Shown here piece after piece: positions 1 to 8,854 of a DNA stretch of 64,000 nucleotides. A model generated the notes under the pieces. The model saw only the letters and a program-made list of their open reading frames with translations. It was not told where the DNA came from and made no database searches. Origin of the DNA: Reichenbachiella versicolor (GTDB lineage: Bacteria > Bacteroidota > Bacteroidia > Cytophagales > Cyclobacteriaceae); NCBI RefSeq assembly GCF_003171675.1, contig NZ_QFZQ01000001.1, forward strand, positions 806,001 to 870,000. The letters run 5' to 3'. The translations under genes and the position numbers were made by a program. The first letter of the stretch is position 1. Each line of letters opens with the position of its first letter.

Positions 1-42
1 TATCAAAGTTTTGAAGAAATTCAGAAGATTCCAGTTCTCTAG
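1..42 (+). CDS. possible 3' end of an upstream gene (partial)
   Basis: The first 14 codons are open in frame 1 and end in TAG at 40-42, giving a tail reading YQSFEEIQKIPVL. This could be the C-terminus of a gene that begins before the window. The stretch is too short to assign to a family, and an open run of this length can occur by chance. The remainder up to 247 contains no gene that I can see. Confidence 0.25.
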   Translation, partial: YQSFEEIQKIPVL

Positions 43-247
43 TCAAAGTATCGTTGTTCACAAGTTATTCACAAAAGTAGGAAGCTTATTGTTGATAAAA
101 AAGTAACCTATTCATAATGATTAGAATTGAACCAAAAAAAGAGGTGTGTTTTATTAAGTCAGCTGAATTTGAATTTGAAAAGTCAATTTGTCCACCTACA
201 CTTTCGCCAATTTCATAGTTATTTGAAGATTCAATTACGAACTAAGT

Positions 248-2587
248 ATGATGAACGTAACTAAATCTTTAATAATTGGATGGCTTTTTACAGGTCTTCT
301 TTCGTGTCATTCAGCTTCTCAACTAGATATTAGAACAGAGGTCGATTCAAGAGTTGTTGAACTCATGTCGAAGATGACATTAAAGGAGAAGGTAGGACAA
401 ATGACCCAGCTTACCATAGGCTCTATGTCTAATAAAAAGGTTAAAAGGCATTTTGGTCTGCCTATTACCTTAGATACAGCTAAAGTTCGCAGGTATATAG
501 TTGAATACGGCATTGGGTCTGTGCTAAACACAGGAAGGTTTGCTCATACCAAGGAACAATGGAATGAGCTAATAGGTTACTTTCAAAAACTGGCCTTAGA
601 AGATACGAAAAATGGAATTCCTATTCTTTATGGTATTGATGCTATACATGGGACTAATTATACCGTGGGTGCAACTTTATATCCACAGCAAGTAGGTTTA
701 GCGGCAACTTGGAATCCTTCGTTGGTTGAAGAATTGGCAGAATTGACTGCTTATGAAACTAGAGCCTCTGGTATTCCGTGGACATTCAGCCCTGTATTGG
801 ATCTAGGAATAGACCCTAGATGGCCTAGAATATGGGAGGGGTTTGGTGAAGATCCTTATTTGACTGCTCAGATGGGGTTGGCGATGCAATCTGGGTTCCA
901 AGGTGATGATATATCTGATAGCAGCAGAGTAGCGGCTTGTATTAAACACTTTATTGGATATAGCAATCCTAGAAGTGGAAAAGATAGAACTCCAGCTTGG
1001 ATTCCTGAGAGAATGATGCGAGAACTTTTTATTCCCCCATTTAAGGAGGCTATTAATCAAGGTGCAACCTCTATTATGATTAACTCAGGAGAGGTGAATG
1101 GAATACCTGTACATGCTAATTACGATATCTTAACTAAGCTATTGAAAAAGGAGTTGAATTTTAGTGGTCTGGTAGTTACTGATTGGTATGATATATACAA
1201 CCTAGTAGAACGTCACCATGTAGCTGTAGATAGAAAAGAAGCTACAAAAATGGCTATAAATGCAGGGATTGACATGGCTATGGTGCCGAACGATATTGAA
1301 TTTGCTGATTGCCTAACAGCTTTGGTCAATGAGGGAGAAGTTCCTATGTCAAGAATAGACGATGCGGTTCGTAAAATTTTGAAGCTCAAGTTTGATCTTG
1401 GACTATTTGATAGCCCTTTGACAGATTTTAAAAATTATCCTGATTTTGGGTCTGATAAACATATTGCTAAAGCTAAAGAAGGGGCATTAGAGTCCATTGT
1501 GTTGTTGAAAAACGATAACGATATCCTTCCTCTTAGTAAGAGACAAAAAGTACTGGTATGTGGACCAAATTCCGATAATATGAGAGTATTGAATGGAGGC
1601 TGGTCTTACACTTGGCAGGGGCAAATGACTGACCAGTTTGCCAAAGAGAAGCTTACGATACTGGAGGCGATTCAGGGGAAAGTAGGTCATGATAATGTTT
1701 TGTTTGAAAAAGGGGTGGCTTATTCAAAAGGGAAATATTGGAAAGATGAAATAGTGGATATGAAAGCCCTAGAATCGGCTGCTATGAATGTCGATGTGGT
1801 GGTAGCTTGTATCGGAGAGAATACATACACTGAGAAACAAGGAGATCTTGATGATTTGGTTCTGTCTGTGAACCAAAAGGAATTAGTAAAGTTATTGAGT
1901 ACAACAGGTAAACCGATAGTATTGGTAATAAATGAGGGGAGACCGAGAATAATAAGAGACGAGGTTAAACTATCTGATGCTGTAATTGATGTTTTATTAC
2001 CTGGTAATGAAGGAGGAGAAGCTTTAGCAGATATTCTATATGGTGATGCTAACCCTTCCGGAAAACTTCCTTTTACCTATCCAAGCTATACTAATGATTT
2101 GATCCCTTATTTTTATAAGTATTCTGAAGCTTCTCCTCATGCTGATGGTAGCGAATACAATGACCCATTTATAAAGTCACAATGGCCTTTTGGCTTCGGT
2201 TTGAGTTATACGAAATTCAAGTACTCCAATTTGAAGATTGATAAAGAAGAATATGGAGCTAATGATGTGATTAGTGTTTCAGTAGATGTTGAAAATATTG
2301 GTGACCGAGGCGGAAAGGAAGTTGTGCAGTTGTATTCGTCTGATTTGGTAGCGTCAGTGACTCCTTCTGTGAAAAGGTTAAGAAAGTTTGAGAAGTTATA
2401 TCTAAATGAAGGTGAGTCAAAAACTGTTTTCTTTGAGTTGCCGATCAAAGATTTGGCTTTTGTCGATAGAAACTACCAGAAGTTAATAGAGAAGGGAGAT
2501 TTTAAAATTACTGTAGCGGATCAGTCTACTTCCTTCAATGTTAGTGAAACCTTGGTGGTGGAAAAATTGCAGGATTGGAGGTTGTAA
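248..2587 (+). CDS. GH3 beta-glucosidase-like lipoprotein (BglX type)
   Basis: Glycoside hydrolase family 3 enzyme that probably releases terminal beta-linked glucose or related sugars from oligosaccharides. The N-terminus carries a lipoprotein signal with the lipobox LLSC (Cys20), so it is probably anchored in a membrane facing the periplasm or outside. The family-3 barrel covers about residues 35-390. It has the KHFIGYS substrate-binding motif near 233 and the catalytic nucleophile Asp312 in VVTDWYD. An alpha/beta sandwich domain (about 410-640) and a fibronectin-III-like C-terminal domain (about 670-765) follow, the usual BglX arrangement and length. An alternative start is the second Met. 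It converges on the ammonium-transporter fusion gene, with a shared hairpin between them. Substrate specificity cannot be read from the sequence. Confidence 0.93.
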   Translation: MMNVTKSLIIGWLFTGLLSCHSASQLDIRTEVDSRVVELMSKMTLKEKVGQMTQLTIGSMSNKKVKRHFGLPITLDTAKVRRYIVEYGIGSVLNTGRFAHTKEQWNELIGYFQKLALEDTKNGIPILYGIDAIHGTNYTVGATLYPQQVGLAATWNPSLVEELAELTAYETRASGIPWTFSPVLDLGIDPRWPRIWEGFGEDPYLTAQMGLAMQSGFQGDDISDSSRVAACIKHFIGYSNPRSGKDRTPAWIPERMMRELFIPPFKEAINQGATSIMINSGEVNGIPVHANYDILTKLLKKELNFSGLVVTDWYDIYNLVERHHVAVDRKEATKMAINAGIDMAMVPNDIEFADCLTALVNEGEVPMSRIDDAVRKILKLKFDLGLFDSPLTDFKNYPDFGSDKHIAKAKEGALESIVLLKNDNDILPLSKRQKVLVCGPNSDNMRVLNGGWSYTWQGQMTDQFAKEKLTILEAIQGKVGHDNVLFEKGVAYSKGKYWKDEIVDMKALESAAMNVDVVVACIGENTYTEKQGDLDDLVLSVNQKELVKLLSTTGKPIVLVINEGRPRIIRDEVKLSDAVIDVLLPGNEGGEALADILYGDANPSGKLPFTYPSYTNDLIPYFYKYSEASPHADGSEYNDPFIKSQWPFGFGLSYTKFKYSNLKIDKEEYGANDVISVSVDVENIGDRGGKEVVQLYSSDLVASVTPSVKRLRKFEKLYLNEGESKTVFFELPIKDLAFVDRNYQKLIEKGDFKITVADQSTSFNVSETLVVEKLQDWRL

Positions 2588-2606
2588 TTAAAATTATAAA
2601 CAAAAA

Positions 2607-2648
2607 ATGCTCCTCACACTGATAGCCATAGCTATAGAGGAGGAGCAT
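2607..2648. terminator. bidirectional hairpin terminator
   Basis: The arms ATGCTCCTC (2607-2615) and GAGGAGCAT (2640-2648) pair perfectly around an inner dyad ATAGC/GCTAT. On the minus strand the hairpin is followed by TTTTTTG, a good intrinsic terminator for the Amt fusion gene. It also lies 20 bp after the stop of the GH3 gene. Confidence 0.8.
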
Positions 2649-2681
2649 ATAATTAGAAGTTAGAAAAATTTAGGAATCTCT

Positions 2682-4985
2682 TTATCTAAGTTTGAATCCC
2701 ATGATCAGAACATCATCAGTTTGTTCTGCTCCTGTGGACCAGTTGTCAAAGTCTTCTTTAAGAATGCGTTGCTGATTGACAAAGGACTTGTCCATATTTG
2801 TTTTTAGGATATCAAGAAGAACCTCCTTAGTAATGGGTTCACCAATTAGATTTTTTTGATCATAGTAACCATTGGTAAACAAATAGACAATATCACCTGT
2901 TTTGTATTTGATAGACTCTCTTTTAAAAATACTGTCATTTGACATGTCTTTTCTGCCAATAGAGCAATTGTTGCCTAAGAACTCTTTTAATGCTCCATCA
3001 TTTCCAATGTACAGATTGCTATTTGCACCTGCAAAATGCAGCTCTTGCTTCAGCTCGTCTATTACTATTATTGACATGTCTAGTTTGTCCATCAATTGCT
3101 GGCCTAGAGATTTTGCACGCAGAGTTTTGACAAACTTTCTATCGATTATGTCTAGTACTTTTTCAGGGTAGAGCACTTTATTGCTACTAAATATCTCATT
3201 GATCATTGACATACCTAAGATTGATAAAAAGCCACCAGAAACTCCAGAGCCAGTACTGTTGCAGCATAAGACTATCTTGTAAGTTCCGATTTTTTTAAAC
3301 CAGTAAAAATCACCAGAAACTTTGATTTTAGGTTTGAAGTAAATCATACTCTCTTCGAAGAGGTTTTGAAAAGTATCTATGCTGCCAAGCAAGGCACTTT
3401 GTAGTTTACTGGCATGTGAGATGTTTTTCGTAGTCTGTTTTTGCTCTTCAATGAGCTTGTCTCTTTCTTCTTCTATTTGATGCTTTTCATTTTCTAGTTG
3501 TTGTCCTAGCTGTCTGACTGCTATCAAAGGAGACATAATATTGCCTACTTGATCCATATATTTGACCTTGTCATGTCGAACAAGTTCACTGCGCTTGTCT
3601 TGTTCGATTTTCAGATATTCTTCTATTGAATACATGTTGTATCCACGAGCACTAATCTGTACGGCTACTTGAGTTACTTTTCTGTTTTCATCGACCTCAT
3701 CATTCATTTCGTCTGCTATCTGCCCTACAAACGCTCCTTTCATTTCTTCTAGAGGTGATACCCTTAGCCCTATTGTTTTTTTAATTAGAATAAACATGCC
3801 TAGCGAGATGACTGTAGTGAATCCAAAACAGGTTATAATTCCAACTACTTGAATGCCTAATTGAAGCCATCTGTCATGTACTAATAGGTCAGCTTCTCCA
3901 AAAAGGGCTACTGCTAGCGTACCGAAGATGCCTCCGATACCATGTACTGCTATTGCCCCAACAGGATCATCAAGTTTTAGGTTTTCCGAAAGGTATACAT
4001 AGAAGAGGTTGTGAATTATTCCAGCAATAGCACCAATCAAAATAGCTGATATAGGAGAGACAACATTACAACATGCGGTAATGGCTACTAGTCCAGTCAA
4101 ACTCCCGCCTGCAAGCTTTTCAATTACATCTTGTTTGTCTTGAAAGAAAACGGCGTAAAAGAAAGCTGTGAAGGCTGCAGCAGCCCCTGCCAAATTCGTG
4201 TTCAGAATTATCTTTACTACATCCTCATTGAATGCAAGAGTACTTCCTCCATTGAATCCCCACCAGCCAAGCCAGAGGATCATTACACCCAGAATACTGT
4301 AAGAATAATCAGAGGCAGGCATCTTTTGGAGTTTGCCCAAGGCATCATATCGACCGATTCTTGGTCCCACCATATAGATGCCTACTACGGCTATCCATGC
4401 TCCAGTACTATGAACCACAGTAGACCCTGCAAAATCCATGAATCCTAATCCTGCTAACCAAGGTGTATTATCTTCAATAAGAAGATTACCCCATGACCAG
4501 TATCCAAATACTGGATAAATTACCATGGCAGTCATCATAGAGGCTATAAAATACGGTATGACCCCAGTACGACCAGACATAGCTCCTGATACTATTGTGA
4601 GGGCAGTACCTGTAAAAGCCAACTGGAAAAGGAAGAAAATATACTCCTTACCTGTGTCAATATTATTACCTGCAAAAAAATCGAATCCAAACCATGCACT
4701 GTCTGAACTTCCGAACATAATACCGAAACCTACAACGAAAAAAGCTATACTTCCAGCAACCCAGTCTAAGAGGTTTTTAGCCCCTATACCTGCTCGGTGC
4801 TGTTTTTTAACTAATCCAGTTTCTAATACTTTAAATCCTGCCTGCATGAAAAACACCAGTGCGGCAGCTACCAAAACCCATAAATCGTCTAGATTCATGG
4901 TTACCATTTGATTTGAATACGTGTCTGCTTTTGCGAAAGCTGGAGCTAATGCAAAGAGCATGAATGGGATAATTATTCTCTTCAT
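2682..4985 (-). CDS. ammonium transporter fused to a SpoIIE/PP2C-like domain
   Basis: Two-part protein of 767 residues. After a signal-like N-terminus (about 1-20), residues 27-425 form an Amt/Rh channel with eleven or so membrane segments and the conserved twin-His pair (His192 in VVHSTGA and His348 in AVHGIGG), so ammonium passage is expected. Residues 430-540 are a charged linker and coiled coil. Residues 545-767 resemble the SpoIIE (PPM/PP2C) phosphatases common in Bacteroidota. SGDFYW (Asp559) and the terminal QTDD (Asp757-758) are present. Two other expected metal-binding Asp are Asn: CNSTGSG (Asn576) where DCTGHG is usual, and FTNGYYDQ (Asn705) where TDGYYDQ is usual. The output domain may therefore be inactive, weak or ligand-sensing. 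No glnK is adjacent. The start is supported by the signal-like sequence. Confidence 0.9.
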   Translation of the reverse strand: MKRIIIPFMLFALAPAFAKADTYSNQMVTMNLDDLWVLVAAALVFFMQAGFKVLETGLVKKQHRAGIGAKNLLDWVAGSIAFFVVGFGIMFGSSDSAWFGFDFFAGNNIDTGKEYIFFLFQLAFTGTALTIVSGAMSGRTGVIPYFIASMMTAMVIYPVFGYWSWGNLLIEDNTPWLAGLGFMDFAGSTVVHSTGAWIAVVGIYMVGPRIGRYDALGKLQKMPASDYSYSILGVMILWLGWWGFNGGSTLAFNEDVVKIILNTNLAGAAAAFTAFFYAVFFQDKQDVIEKLAGGSLTGLVAITACCNVVSPISAILIGAIAGIIHNLFYVYLSENLKLDDPVGAIAVHGIGGIFGTLAVALFGEADLLVHDRWLQLGIQVVGIITCFGFTTVISLGMFILIKKTIGLRVSPLEEMKGAFVGQIADEMNDEVDENRKVTQVAVQISARGYNMYSIEEYLKIEQDKRSELVRHDKVKYMDQVGNIMSPLIAVRQLGQQLENEKHQIEEERDKLIEEQKQTTKNISHASKLQSALLGSIDTFQNLFEESMIYFKPKIKVSGDFYWFKKIGTYKIVLCCNSTGSGVSGGFLSILGMSMINEIFSSNKVLYPEKVLDIIDRKFVKTLRAKSLGQQLMDKLDMSIIVIDELKQELHFAGANSNLYIGNDGALKEFLGNNCSIGRKDMSNDSIFKRESIKYKTGDIVYLFTNGYYDQKNLIGEPITKEVLLDILKTNMDKSFVNQQRILKEDFDNWSTGAEQTDDVLIMGFKLR

Positions 4986-5365
4986 TTTTTTCCATAATAG
5001 GACATAGTCGTCCTGTCAACTGTTAATCTTTTAGTACAGATGGATTTCAGTCTTCTAAACAAAAAGGACTAATGTTGTTATGGGTGCCTCTTACTTGAAT
5101 TTTGTGAAGAGAAAGGTCAGGGTAGCTCTGTTTAGTTGATTGACTTAATTGTTATATTTTCACATCCAACAAAAGTATTTTCTACGTAGTTGGATTAAAA
5201 TGCAGATTGTGAGGAATTAAAGTGTCTTTTAGTTGGTGTTTTTAATGAGTTATGGTTGTTTTTAATATGCTTTTAGGTCACTAAAAACATTGTTTTGCAA
5301 CTATAAATGATGAATCTCGCTAGTAATAAGCGTTTCGGCGATAGATATTTTAATTTCGAGTTTCT
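4986..5365. other. intergenic region between divergent genes
   Basis: 380 bp between the Amt fusion (leftward) and the cytochrome b5-like gene (rightward). It presumably holds both promoters. I see no convincing gene, RNA structure or operator in it. Confidence 0.5.
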
Positions 5366-5599
5366 ATGACAAGAACATATACTAGAAGTCAATTGGCCCT
5401 TAGAAATGGTCAAGATAGGGAAGAAATTTGGGTAGCATATCAAGGTAAGATTTATGATGTGACTAGATCTAGAATGTGGAAAAATGGTAAACATTATGAA
5501 CACTGGGCAGGTCAGGATTTGACTTCCGAATTGGATACTGATGCACCTCACAACGCTAATGTTTTTGATAAATTTGAAGTGGTTGGTCAACTAGTATAA
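5366..5599 (+). CDS. small cytochrome b5-like heme-binding protein
   Basis: A 77-residue stand-alone cytochrome b5-fold domain. The core pattern is ALRNGQD, then WVAYQGKIYDVT, then a HYEHWAGQDLT segment, then DAPHN. The histidines at about 49-52 and at about 63 match the two axial heme ligands of the b5 / heme-steroid-binding family. There is no signal peptide or membrane segment, so it is probably cytoplasmic. The role is unknown; the family carries electrons or binds heme or steroids. It is 35 bp upstream of the sugar kinase and may be co-transcribed, although a functional tie to peptidoglycan salvage is not obvious. Confidence 0.8.
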   Translation: MTRTYTRSQLALRNGQDREEIWVAYQGKIYDVTRSRMWKNGKHYEHWAGQDLTSELDTDAPHNANVFDKFEVVGQLV

Positions 5600-5634
5600 G
5601 CGCTTACTATCACCTCTCTTAAAAGTAATAATAC

Positions 5635-6480
5635 ATGATAATAATTGCGGATAGTGGATCGACTAAGACTGATTGGAGATTTATTGATTCTAATGGAAAT
5701 GTCACACAGGCTAAATCAGAGGGAATCAATCCAAACTATATGACCGAGGAAGAAATTAAGGTCAATATCACTTCTGTTTTAAAGGATTACAAATCAGAAT
5801 CTGTAAAGCTGTATTTCTATGGTGCAGGCTGTAAGGCTGAGAAGAATGTTGCTTTTGTCCATAGGTTATTTATGTCTTTCTTCTTTTCTGCCAATGTGTA
5901 TATTAATCACGACATGTTTGGAGCAGCTAGATCGCTGTGTGGGCATGATTCTGGAATAGCCTGTATTTTAGGTACTGGTTCCAATTCGTGTTTATATGAT
6001 GGGCAAGAGATTACTGCCAATGTTCGTTCATTGGGTTATCTTTTAGGAGATGAAGGTAGTGGTTCTTACATAGGAAAGAAGTTATTGCAGAACTATTTTA
6101 GAGGAAACCTATCAAGTCAAGTAACCAAGAATTTTGAAAAGAGATTTGGTGACAATCAAGATGAACTGATTAGAGAAATTTATAATGCTGAGAATTCAGC
6201 GCGCTACATTTCTAAATTTTCCAAGTTTGTTTTTCAAAATATCAAGGATCCGGGAATGTATAAAATGGTCTATAGCATTATGGTAGAGTTCCTTGAGCTT
6301 AATGTGCAGCAATACGAAGGGTACGAGACTACACCTGTTCATTTTACAGGCTCAGTGGCTTATTACTTTAGCAATATTCTACGCAAAGCTGGTCAAGACA
6401 AAGGCATTACAATAGGGCATGTTGTAGAAAGCCCGATAGCTGGTCTCACACTTTATCATAAAGAGGAATCTATTTTATAA
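5635..6480 (+). CDS. BadF/BadG-family amino sugar kinase (MurNAc or GlcNAc kinase)
   Basis: ASKHA-fold sugar kinase of 281 residues. The N-terminal phosphate-1 loop is IADSGSTKTDW (5-14), the probable catalytic base is Asp93 in NHDMFGAA, and the phosphate-2 loop is ILGTGSNS (111-118). The family includes N-acetylglucosamine kinases and, in Bacteroidota, the N-acetylmuramic acid kinase MurK that works with MurQ. Because murQ follows 126 bp downstream on the same strand, phosphorylation of MurNAc (giving MurNAc-6-P for MurQ) is the favoured role. GlcNAc kinase activity is the alternative and cannot be excluded from sequence. Confidence 0.85.
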   Translation: MIIIADSGSTKTDWRFIDSNGNVTQAKSEGINPNYMTEEEIKVNITSVLKDYKSESVKLYFYGAGCKAEKNVAFVHRLFMSFFFSANVYINHDMFGAARSLCGHDSGIACILGTGSNSCLYDGQEITANVRSLGYLLGDEGSGSYIGKKLLQNYFRGNLSSQVTKNFEKRFGDNQDELIREIYNAENSARYISKFSKFVFQNIKDPGMYKMVYSIMVEFLELNVQQYEGYETTPVHFTGSVAYYFSNILRKAGQDKGITIGHVVESPIAGLTLYHKEESIL

Positions 6481-6606
6481 TTTCAGGGTAAAAATTTATT
6501 AAAACCTTATGATTCATTTCTTAGGTCTTAGCTGAACAAAATTTAAAACAGTCTCTAAACTTAGTTCAAGGGTTTACTTTGAACTTTTATTTCAACAACA
6601 TTCTAT

Positions 6607-7407
6607 ATGTCTACTACAGAATCTGCATCTAATTACAATGATCTCCAAAATATGTCTACTGAGGATCTTCTTATCAATATGAACAAGGAGGATCAAACTG
6701 TCCCGTTAGCAGTAGAAAAGGTTATTCCTGAAATAAAACTGCTCGTTGAAAAGATATTAGAGAAAATGATGGCAGGTGGACGCATTTTCTATATTGGAGC
6801 AGGGACAAGTGGTAGATTGGGAGTAGTAGATGCGTCTGAAATTCCCCCTACTTATGGCCTTGATCATGGAAGGGTAGTTGGGTTAATAGCAGGAGGTGAT
6901 GGAGCTATTAGGAAGGCTGTGGAATTTGCAGAAGATGATACCCAACAAGCTTGGAAAGATTTAGAGGCCAATGATATATCAGATAAGGATGTTTTGATTG
7001 GAATCGCAGCGTCAGGGCGAACGCCTTATGTTATAGGTGGAATCGAAAAGGCAAGAGCCAATGGAATTGTTACAGGTTGTATTGTTTGTAATAGTGATTC
7101 GAAACTTGCTGCAGCTTCAGAATATCCTATTGAAATTGTTGTTGGACCAGAGTTTGTGACGGGTAGTACGAGAATGAAGTCCGGAACTGCACAGAAACTA
7201 GCTCTAAATATGATTTCAACATCTGTCATGATTAGACTAGGTCATGTGAAAGGAAATAAAATGGTCGATATGCAACTGAGTAATGAGAAACTTGTAGATC
7301 GTGCTGCTCGTATGGTGATGGATGAAACCGGTGCCGATAGAGCTACTGCTGAGAAATTGGTGGAGAAATATGGCTCAGTGAGAGCAGCGGTGCAAAACTA
7401 TAAATAG
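6607..7407 (+). CDS. murQ: N-acetylmuramic acid 6-phosphate etherase
   Basis: Cleaves the lactyl ether of MurNAc-6-phosphate to give GlcNAc-6-phosphate and D-lactate in cytoplasmic peptidoglycan recycling. It is a SIS-fold protein with the family signature GAGTSGRLG (64-72) followed by DASEIPPT, in which Glu78 corresponds to the proposed catalytic acid/base. The late motif VTGSTRMKSGTAQK (184-197) is also typical. At 266 residues it is slightly shorter than the enterobacterial enzyme at the C-terminus but has the complete core. It sits in a rightward group with the BadF kinase upstream and an unknown protein 7 bp downstream. Confidence 0.96.
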   Translation: MSTTESASNYNDLQNMSTEDLLINMNKEDQTVPLAVEKVIPEIKLLVEKILEKMMAGGRIFYIGAGTSGRLGVVDASEIPPTYGLDHGRVVGLIAGGDGAIRKAVEFAEDDTQQAWKDLEANDISDKDVLIGIAASGRTPYVIGGIEKARANGIVTGCIVCNSDSKLAAASEYPIEIVVGPEFVTGSTRMKSGTAQKLALNMISTSVMIRLGHVKGNKMVDMQLSNEKLVDRAARMVMDETGADRATAEKLVEKYGSVRAAVQNYK

Positions 7408-7414
7408 TCGTACA

Positions 7415-7984
7415 ATGCATCAGTTAGAACCTTACTTTGGTTGGCTTAAGTATTATGATTCCAGCCTTGATTCACTTTCTCCATTCAACGGTAAAGAGTA
7501 TAACTATGATCTGTACTCGGATACTATATATGGCTATTACATAGCACCAGGCTGGGACTTTATGGGGTCAGAGACACTTTATTTGAAGCTGCTTTATGTG
7601 AATTATGATGCTGGTTTTGCAGTAATTGAGTTCATAGGAGAGTGGAATGATGCCATAAATAATGATATCATGAACCTTAAAAGAAATATCGTTGATGAGA
7701 TGATTCATCAAGGAGTTAATAAGTTTATTCTAATAGGGGAGAACGTAATGAATTTTCATGGTTCGGATGATAGCTATTACGAAGAATGGTTTGAAGATGT
7801 AGAAGACGGTTGGGTAACTGCTATCGGTTTCAGAGATTTCGTATTAGATGAAATGAATAACTATGGTATTGATAGTTATGTTAACTCAGGGGGGCAGTTG
7901 GAAGCAATTAATTGGAGAACAATGAAACCACATCTACTTTGCCAAAAAATAGATTCGCAAATCATGAAAAGACTTGGAATGTAA
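7415..7984 (+). CDS. conserved-looking hypothetical protein in the murQ group
   Basis: 189-residue acidic, soluble protein with many aromatic residues and no signal peptide. I do not recognise a family. It begins with a segment rich in Tyr, Trp and Asp, and the middle has an alternating strand/helix pattern (AVIEFIGEWND, KFILIGENV, TAIGFRDFVLDEM) suggestive of an alpha/beta fold. The start is only 7 bp after the murQ stop, which points to co-transcription and perhaps to a cell-wall-related role, but that is inference from position only. Confidence 0.75.
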   Translation: MHQLEPYFGWLKYYDSSLDSLSPFNGKEYNYDLYSDTIYGYYIAPGWDFMGSETLYLKLLYVNYDAGFAVIEFIGEWNDAINNDIMNLKRNIVDEMIHQGVNKFILIGENVMNFHGSDDSYYEEWFEDVEDGWVTAIGFRDFVLDEMNNYGIDSYVNSGGQLEAINWRTMKPHLLCQKIDSQIMKRLGM

Positions 7985-7990
7985 AAAAGT

Positions 7991-8019
7991 CAGGAGAGTT
8001 ATGAATGTTAGCTCTCCTG
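7991..8019. terminator. hairpin between convergent genes
   Basis: CAGGAGAG (7991-7998) pairs with CTCTCCTG (8012-8019) around a 13-nt loop. Read on the minus strand the hairpin is followed by ACTTTTTTAC, so it fits an intrinsic terminator for the amidase/holin operon and may also stop the murQ group. Confidence 0.75.
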
Positions 8020-8029
8020 TCTATTACTA

Positions 8030-8851
8030 TTATTTAATATCTACATACTGTCCAGCTACCCAGCCTTCAATTTTAGTTTCAACTTTTAGCCACCCATTGT
8101 GTTGTTGGAGCACTTTGAGTTTTGTACCTCCTTCAAGTGGAGCTGCTGCTAAATCAGCACTTCCAGATGGCATTTCACGAATATTAAGTCTGGGAACATC
8201 TACAATTCCTTCATAATCATCGCTCATCGGCAATTCTTCTTCTCTGCTCTCCAAGAAACCATTTCTGACTTTGTCTAATGGAAATGCAGGGCCTGGATCT
8301 TGTTTGCGTCCTTTAGATATCTCCTCATGTCCTAGAATATTGGTAATGGTAGGATATCTATCCATCAGCGCCTCGATCATTTCTATAGTCTTGTCAATCT
8401 GTACCTCAGTGTAAGTGTGCCAAAACCTAGATGCTGACTCATTTCGATGGACTGCTTGCATAACCTCTTCCTCTGGATATGTCTTGCCAAACCAAGATTT
8501 GTACTTGTTACCAACTTTCTCTAAAACCCCAGCATTATCTATTTCAATTCCTATAGAAAACTTGTTGAATCCTGATCTACCCTCGTATGAGCTTTTACCA
8601 GCATGCCAAGTGACCGTATCAAAAGGAACTAATTGATAGATATGACCAGATCTATCTAATACTATGTGTGCAGAAGCCTTGACCTTTTTTCTACAAAGAT
8701 ATTTGGCAGAGCTCTCACCAGATTTACCAGCAGTATAATGGATAATGATAGTATCCGGCTGGCCGGGTGCGAATTTGACAGTATTCTTTGGACAAGAAAG
8801 GTGACTGACTGATTCACCTTTTTTGAATAAGTGATCTTCTATTTCCATCAT
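8030..8851 (-). CDS. N-acetylmuramoyl-L-alanine amidase with C-terminal SH3 domain
   Basis: Amidase_2 (AmpD/phage lysin type) enzyme that cuts the bond between MurNAc and the first peptide residue. The expected zinc ligands are visible: His38 in IIIHYTAG, His175 in ILGHEE and Asp185 in QDPGPAF, with the same ten-residue spacing between the last two as in AmpD. Residues 215-273 form a bacterial SH3 domain (LNIREMPSG, WLKVETKIEGWVAG) that likely binds wall peptide. No signal peptide is visible. Directly upstream in the same operon, 3 bp away, is a holin-like membrane protein, which resembles a phage lysis pair. A housekeeping recycling role beside murQ is also possible. Confidence 0.9.
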   Translation of the reverse strand: MMEIEDHLFKKGESVSHLSCPKNTVKFAPGQPDTIIIHYTAGKSGESSAKYLCRKKVKASAHIVLDRSGHIYQLVPFDTVTWHAGKSSYEGRSGFNKFSIGIEIDNAGVLEKVGNKYKSWFGKTYPEEEVMQAVHRNESASRFWHTYTEVQIDKTIEMIEALMDRYPTITNILGHEEISKGRKQDPGPAFPLDKVRNGFLESREEELPMSDDYEGIVDVPRLNIREMPSGSADLAAAPLEGGTKLKVLQQHNGWLKVETKIEGWVAGQYVDIK

Positions 8852-8854
8852 AAT

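Noticed and set aside
5273-5590. Minus-strand open frame opposite the cytochrome b5-like gene
   Set aside because: The plus-strand frame has clear b5 heme motifs; the opposite frame is its shadow.
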